This document shows positions 58,935 through 64,000 of a DNA stretch of 64,000 nt, piece by piece. The position numbers were made by a program, and so were the translations under genes. Position 1 is the stretch's first letter. Each line of letters opens with the position of its first letter. A model generated the notes under the pieces. The model saw nothing but the letters and a program-made list of their open reading frames with translations. It was not told the DNA's origin and ran no database searches. The DNA is from Dryas octopetala (Eukaryota; Streptophyta; Magnoliopsida; Rosales; Rosaceae): NCBI GenBank assembly GCA_963921425.1, contig OY992835.1, positions 15,066,001 to 15,130,000 on the forward strand. The letters are read 5' to 3'.

Positions 58935-59279
58935 ATGATCTCATAACTTTTCTTTGGAGGATGTCAATTAATTATATGACTTTAGTTGTATCATCTTTCA
59001 TTACAATATAGAAATTGAGAATGTAATAAAAGTTGGTATCCAAATGGATAATACTTAATTTTTCTATAATCTTTGTGTTGAGTTTTTCTTTCGGTTATCT
59101 TATCTGATTTGGAAATTCTATTGGCGCCAAATTTTCTTAACTCTTTAAAATATTTGTGTTTTTTTTTTTTTTCAATTATTTTGTTTGTTATCTAAAAACT
59201 TTACTGGTTTAGAATTTTCTATTCGATATATTTTGAAGGTTAATAATGTGGTTAAGTTATACACCTGAAATTCTTTATC
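58935..59279. other. Intergenic
   Basis: The phytocystatin 3' flank, AT-rich, with a T-run at 59159-59172. No other feature is supported. Confidence 0.4.
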
Positions 59280-59686
59280 GGGCAATACTTGGATTCTCCC
59301 AAGGGTGCACCTGCGAATCCACCCTCTCCCTAAAAAATTTTGTTCGACAGTGCAGGTTTAGGATCAGAATTGTTCATTTTTTAGATCACTTATTGAAGAT
59401 TATCTCTGTAAAAAATCGACTCAATCAGAGATCGTTTGGTTATGTAACTGTTATCGAAGAAATAGACAATATGTATTTAAAGAGTGTTTTTTATCAAACC
59501 ATCTATTTATTCGATAACAATTATATAACTAAACAATTTTCAATTGGGTTAATTTTTCACATAAATGATTTTTAATATGTGATCTAAAACATGAACGATT
59601 ATCATCCTGAGTTTGCACTGCTGAACAAGCTGAATGAGGGGAAGGTAGATGCGCAGGTGCACCCTTAGGGGATCCAAGTATTGCCC
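59280..59686. mobile_element. Fold-back MITE, about 407 bp
   Basis: The left end GGGCAATACTTGGATTCTCC and the right end, its inverse, extend into inverted arms of about 110-120 bp (CAAGGGTGCACCTGCG / CGCAGGTGCACCCTT; GACAGTGCA / TGCACTGCT further in). The centre has no coding capacity. A clear target duplication is not seen. Confidence 0.8.
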
Positions 59687-59710
59687 TTCAATACCATATC
59701 ATACAATGCA

Positions 59711-59759
59711 TTTTTATCAAATGCATGTATTGCCCTTCAATACATGCGTTTGATAAAAA
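59711..59759. repeat. Short hairpin next to the MITE
   Basis: TTTTTATCAAATGCATGTAT plus TG, loop CCCTT, and the inverse with one mismatch: 21 of 22 pairs. The sequence TATTGCCCTTCAATAC repeats the junction of the neighbouring MITE end (59680-59694), so it probably formed from that end. Confidence 0.8.
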
Positions 59760-59804
59760 TTGATTAGTATTATCATTATTTTTTTCAAATATACCAAATA
59801 TTCC

Positions 59805-60475
59805 ATAGCAACCCTGTAAAGCCACTAAAAGCAATGACATTTCAAACATGGCAAAATTAGATGATCTAGGTCATCTAATGTAACTTTTTCAATGGCAATG
59901 TAAACAATGCCATAGAAAGTATTTTCATGACATTTAAAACACGTCATTGAAACACTTTAACATAACATTTTTTAGGTGTCGTTGTAGGCCAAGCCTTTTC
60001 AATGACGTTTAAATCATGCCATGTAAACACAATTAGATAACAACTACTAAAAGTCATCTAAAGTTAGCCATTTTAAATGACATTGGGATAACGCCATGGA
60101 AAGATTTTGCATGACATGCACTGATCAAATGCCATATAATTGTACCCTTTCAATGGTGTTGAAACCATGCCATGTAAATTCTTTAGATGACATGTACGGA
60201 AAGTCATCTAAAGTTAACCATTTTCAATGACAATTTATTAACGCCATGGAAAAACTTTACATGACACGAATCAAATGCCATAAAAGTGTGGAAGGATGAC
60301 AATTTTCAACGTCATGGAAACTGTTTAAGATGGCGTTTTATGGGTGTCGTAGTAGGGCCACCCTTTCCATGGCACCGATATCTAGGACATGGCTTGCAAC
60401 CCTTGAAAAACGCCATGAAAACCCTTCTATGATGTTTTTCAAACGTCATGGAAAGGATCACTAAGTGCCCGACAC
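59805..60475. repeat. Degenerate repeat array resembling CACTA subterminal DNA
   Basis: The words GCCATG, ATGACATTT and TGGCATTT and their inverses recur many times. Two larger units match each other (AAAGTCATCTAAAGTTAGCC from about 60049 and AAAGTCATCTAAAGTTAACC from about 60199), as do two GGTGTCGT[T/A]GTAGG blocks (about 59973 and 60334). Dense short repeats in both orientations are typical for subterminal regions of CACTA (En/Spm) transposons. No transposase or clean CACTA ends are seen. Confidence 0.6.
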
Positions 60476-62837
60476 ACGTTCGTACCTAAATGGAACTATA
60501 TATATACTTGGTTTTTTTTTTGTTTCAATTCTTCTTATATATCACAAATTTAAGGACTATATGAATCTGTATATGTGATTCCACAGACTACACATACCTA
60601 AAAAGTGTTATGAATTCATTTATTCTTTTACTCATACACCATTAGATTATAATGCATTATTAAAAACAAAAAGTAGAGAATCTAAAAATTCCTAAAAACT
60701 TAGCGCCAATAAACAAATTAAAATGCTTACTAAGTTACTAGCTAAAAGTGAAAAGGTTTCTATTATTATTTTTCTTGTTGGGATAGAGATCAAGCTAATC
60801 TTACCAACTATTTATGATATGCAAGAACTTTTTAGAATAATTGGAGAAGCACAAAGACTATTTGAGGAAATTTGAGAAAACTTTGATTTGGTATATGGAC
60901 TAAATTCACACCTTTAATACCAACTAAAGCTAGTGGACTAATTGTGGTCTTTGGATATTTGAAAATTAAGTAGATTCCTCTAGAAATTAAGTTCATATAT
61001 AAAAAATATATATATATTAATCCAAGAGCAGCTGGCAGTGAGTTGGTTGTGATTGTGATTCTTGTGATGAATAGAAGGAAAACATTTATTCTCAGAATTA
61101 GCAGGCAGGCAGCTGTAAAAGATAGAGTGAATGAGTTGGTTAGGGCTTGCTAGTTGCTATCACACTTTGAAAGTAGCTTGAAAAATAAGCTGTTGGTTTC
61201 TTTACAAGTTATTAACTTGTAGCAGTCAGCACTCTTGCAACTTTTGACTTAAGCTAATAATGTTACTTTTGCCACGTTAAGTTTGGCATGCATATATGGT
61301 TGGCTCAACACCACAAGACACTAAATACTTTTTGATTATCCTATCGCTGTCTTGAATCTTGATCATAGTGGATGACAATGAACAATTTAATAATATATAT
61401 GGATGTGTTATACAAGTAGGGAATGATGGCCACGTCAACTTTTAGTCTTTTATGAGTATTGAGACAATTCAATCGACAAGTCCTAATCACTCCATTTCTG
61501 CTTTCATGTTGTTCGGTACGTAAAATATGAACACTAAAACAAGACATCTTTGTAACCGGCCAATTAATTACATGAGTAATCTTTGGCCGACCTAACAATC
61601 TTTCATTAATAAGAAAAATACCCATTTTCCCAAAAACCAAAGTAGACTCTAGAATGAGGTTGATATGTGAATTGAGATGTGAATCGAAATCTCAAATCAT
61701 ATCTTGAAAGAATTTCCCATTTTATAATCTTGATGGTTGGTGTGGAGAGTAAATGAACGTGTTGATGAATTGGTGCCAATAGTCTCACTAAAAAAGAAAA
61801 ATGGTGCCAATAGAACCAGTTACCAGTATACAACGAAAAACTAAACAAACTTGCAATGTGAGGCAGTCTTCTAGTATGCAAGTGCATGACAAGGGTATGA
61901 AAAGGATAAGAAAGAGCATTAACAAGTCAAGAACCTCATTTAGCATAAATGCATAATTGAAATTAAAAAATAGCTCCATCCCATCACAAAACTGTGACCA
62001 TCCTGTCACTCTTTTATCATACTACGAAGTACAAAATTACAAAGAAAACAAAAAATTCTTGTAAAGTCAAATCCACTCAAAACATTGTGACTAATGCATA
62101 TCTCAACTCTCAAGACCAAAATTGCCTTAACAAAAGCAATATAATATAAAATAAGAAAATTATGAGAACTCAGGTTACATGATTCCACATGCTGCAATCC
62201 CCTGCGGAACCAGAAGTGAAAGAACTAAGTGTTCTTTCCTCAACAGCATGTACAATGCATGGTGCAGAGTAACACAAAGCCTAAACATACCTCCCTGCAA
62301 GAAGAAAAGGTTTATTGATTAATGGGAGAAACATCAAAAGGTTTGTGCAGATGACAAATCTATTTCTTCTTAGTACCTCAAAGTTATGATGTGAAAATCA
62401 ATACCCAGAACAGGAGATCAATATCATTGTTATGGTGCCTCCACACTTTCTAATGGAGATAAATACCTACTAGCCTACTAGAATGTTGTTCTCACAATAA
62501 ACCCAAAACATGGAGGGTAAGTTGACGTATGTGATAAAGACATAAAAGAAAATAAGCCCCTGAGGCTAGCCCAGCATAACGAAAAGGGTTAGGACTTTGG
62601 ACTAGAATGGGTTATGAATTTCATCTCATTCAATGAACCAAAAGAAAGGACATAAAAGGATAATGCAGTTGGTCCCAGAAACATGAAGAAATATGCAAAA
62701 TAATATGCTTTCCTACAGCTAGTGGGTATGCAACAGAGAACAAGGAAAGTCACTTTTTTTTTCCCTGAAGGGTTAGCCAAAAAAAAGGACAACCTGAATT
62801 GGAAGTGATGCAATGTGTCTGGAATACCTCAAATATT
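60476..62837. other. Intergenic
   Basis: AT-rich spacer with a (TA)n-like stretch at 60999-61018 and a local direct repeat TGGTGCCAATAG at 61770 and 61801. The right end is the NOG1 3' UTR. No gene is supported. Confidence 0.4.
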
Positions 62838-64000
62838 TTAGCGCCTTTGGGTTTTTCCAATTGAGCGTTTTCCAGAGAACAAGTGCTTTGGTTTTAAAGT
62901 GGGAATCACCCTATCTGCCTCTCCACGGCGAGCATCCTTGTTTCTCTTCTTAACAGATTTCTTGGCCTTTCTTAGTGCCTGGGACTTTTGAGAAGAGTCC
63001 TTGAAGCCCTCACCAGGGACAACTTCACTTGGAGGTCTTGATCTTGACCTTGAACGTGATCTAGACACCATACGCAGCTTCTTGTTGGGTGTATCCACAT
63101 CCATATCCATAACATCACCCCTATCAAGTGATCTCTCTCTCTTCCGGCCCCTCCTAGACACAGATCTGCTGCGGGCTCGATTAATTGCCATAGTAGGATC
63201 AATCCCCAATGCTGATAGCTGTCTCCCCAATCTCTTTGATGTGAACTCCCTGTCCTTGTCAAATTTCCTTGGTACAGTTGGTCGACTTTCTGCCGTACTT
63301 TTCTTGATTCTATGTTGTTGAATGAGCAAGCTTTTCTTTTTCCTTATCTCGGCCAATGTCGTTTGCTCTTCTGGAGTCAATTCCACTCCATCCATCTCAA
63401 AATCATCATCACCCTCCTCTGCCTGTCGAAGTCCTTCTTCTCGTTCCAACTCCTCAAGCCTATGCAAAATATCAGGATCAACAAAGTCATATACATTGTG
63501 CCCATCAAGAATTTCTGGCATGACATCCTCTTTCCATTCATCATCAGCTAAGATATAATTCTTCTTCAAACTAGCAGAGTATACACCTGCACCACCATTC
63601 TCGTTCTCCAAATCCTTTTCTAGAATTCTCTTTTCCTTCTCCGCTGCTTGCTTGGCCTTAGCTTCTAAAACTGCTTGAGGTATACATGGAGGCCTTTCCT
63701 TCTGGTCACGTGGCTTTGGCATTGCAACATGAAAACGATTTAAGCAGTCATTTATCTTTTTGGATTTCATCTTCAATTCGACTCTCTGATTCAATAACCT
63801 CTCACAAGCTGCATTCTTTACAGCAATCACCCCGTCCTCAGTCAAAGTGCTCATGGTCAAGAGTACCCCCTCATCATTCGTAGCCTCACCTCCTTGACCA
63901 ATCACTGTCTTCATAGCTTCAGCTTTCATCTCTGTAACCAACTTCTTGTCTTCCTCGGATATACCCTCCAATGGCTGCAAATCAGTCTTGTTGCAGACTA
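62838..64000 (-). CDS. NOG1: Nucleolar GTP-binding protein 1 (NOG1), C-terminal part
   Basis: The frame enters at the right window edge with VCNKTDLQPLEGISEED, that is the G4 motif (NKTD) of the Obg-family GTPase domain, and runs 387 codons to the stop at 62838. After the G domain come the NOG C-terminal region (LLNQRVELKMKSKKINDCLN, ... FHVAMPKPRD) and YDFVDPDILHRLEELEREEG. A Lys/Arg-rich tail with SRSRSRSRSR follows, fitting nucleolar localisation. NOG1 is required for late 60S ribosomal subunit assembly, at the peptide exit tunnel. Plant NOG1 has about 670 residues, so some 280 N-terminal residues including G1-G3 lie beyond the window. No intron is seen in this part and the frame is intact. 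Confidence 0.9.
   Translation of the reverse strand, partial: VCNKTDLQPLEGISEEDKKLVTEMKAEAMKTVIGQGGEATNDEGVLLTMSTLTEDGVIAVKNAACERLLNQRVELKMKSKKINDCLNRFHVAMPKPRDQKERPPCIPQAVLEAKAKQAAEKEKRILEKDLENENGGAGVYSASLKKNYILADDEWKEDVMPEILDGHNVYDFVDPDILHRLEELEREEGLRQAEEGDDDFEMDGVELTPEEQTTLAEIRKKKSLLIQQHRIKKSTAESRPTVPRKFDKDREFTSKRLGRQLSALGIDPTMAINRARSRSVSRRGRKRERSLDRGDVMDMDVDTPNKKLRMVSRSRSRSRSRPPSEVVPGEGFKDSSQKSQALRKAKKSVKKRNKDARRGEADRVIPTLKPKHLFSGKRSIGKTQRR

Noticed and set aside
60469-60473. CACTA transposon tip
   Set aside because: A single CACTA word inside palindromic CACTAAGTG, without partner end or 3-bp duplication.

Overview
This window is nuclear DNA of a flowering plant. The genes are intron-rich, AT-rich introns and intergenic DNA separate GC-rich exons, and the protein set (EXO84C, plant RABF-type Rab5, an NRG2-like DUF630/DUF632 protein, NHL/LEA2, phytocystatin, BAHD acyltransferase) is that of a core eudicot. 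The wording of several proteins reminds me of Rosaceae (Prunus or relatives), but that is an impression and not a proof.

Left part (1-22.6 kb): the first ~410 bases reappear at 21057-21420, directly downstream of a disrupted EXO84C gene (14598-20714, minus 3' end). Both copies run into the same TIR element, and each copy of that element has lost a different end. This suggests a segmental duplication with an EXO84C-side breakpoint, and predicts more EXO84C-like sequence just left of the window. Between the two copies lie a shortened cyclic-nucleotide-gated-channel-like gene (3593-5812; channel core kept, ligand-binding half replaced by a short charged tail) and a decayed 6.2 kb L1-type LINE with recognisable target-site duplications. 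Right of the second copy is the 3' part of a GET2/CAML-like ER membrane protein gene (21947-22621) without its expected basic N-terminus.

Middle part (22.6-39.9 kb): nested TIR elements, a small 120-residue single-exon gene on the minus strand (26285-26647), a three-exon LEA2/NHL gene on the minus strand (27697-28865), a seven-exon Rab5-class GTPase gene (30165-33452), a plastid trnK fragment in the nuclear DNA (34152-34274), MULE-like MITEs with 9-bp target duplications, and a disrupted BAHD acyltransferase (36665-38097).

Right part (39.9-64 kb): conserved housekeeping or signalling genes, nearly all on the minus strand: NRG2-like (39901-43260), METTL22-like methyltransferase (46408-49239), IST1-like ESCRT regulator (50122-53358), and the C-terminal half of the nucleolar GTPase NOG1 (62838-64000, runs off the edge). 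A plus-strand secreted phytocystatin (58557-58934) with altered inhibitory loops and an RY-rich promoter lies between them. Exon models were assembled by hand from splice sites, homology and reading-frame continuity; NRG2, METTL22, IST1, RAB5, LEA2 and the channel-like gene all close exactly in frame. The genes do not form one pathway; the window is ordinary mixed plant gene space with a transposon-rich, recently rearranged left half.
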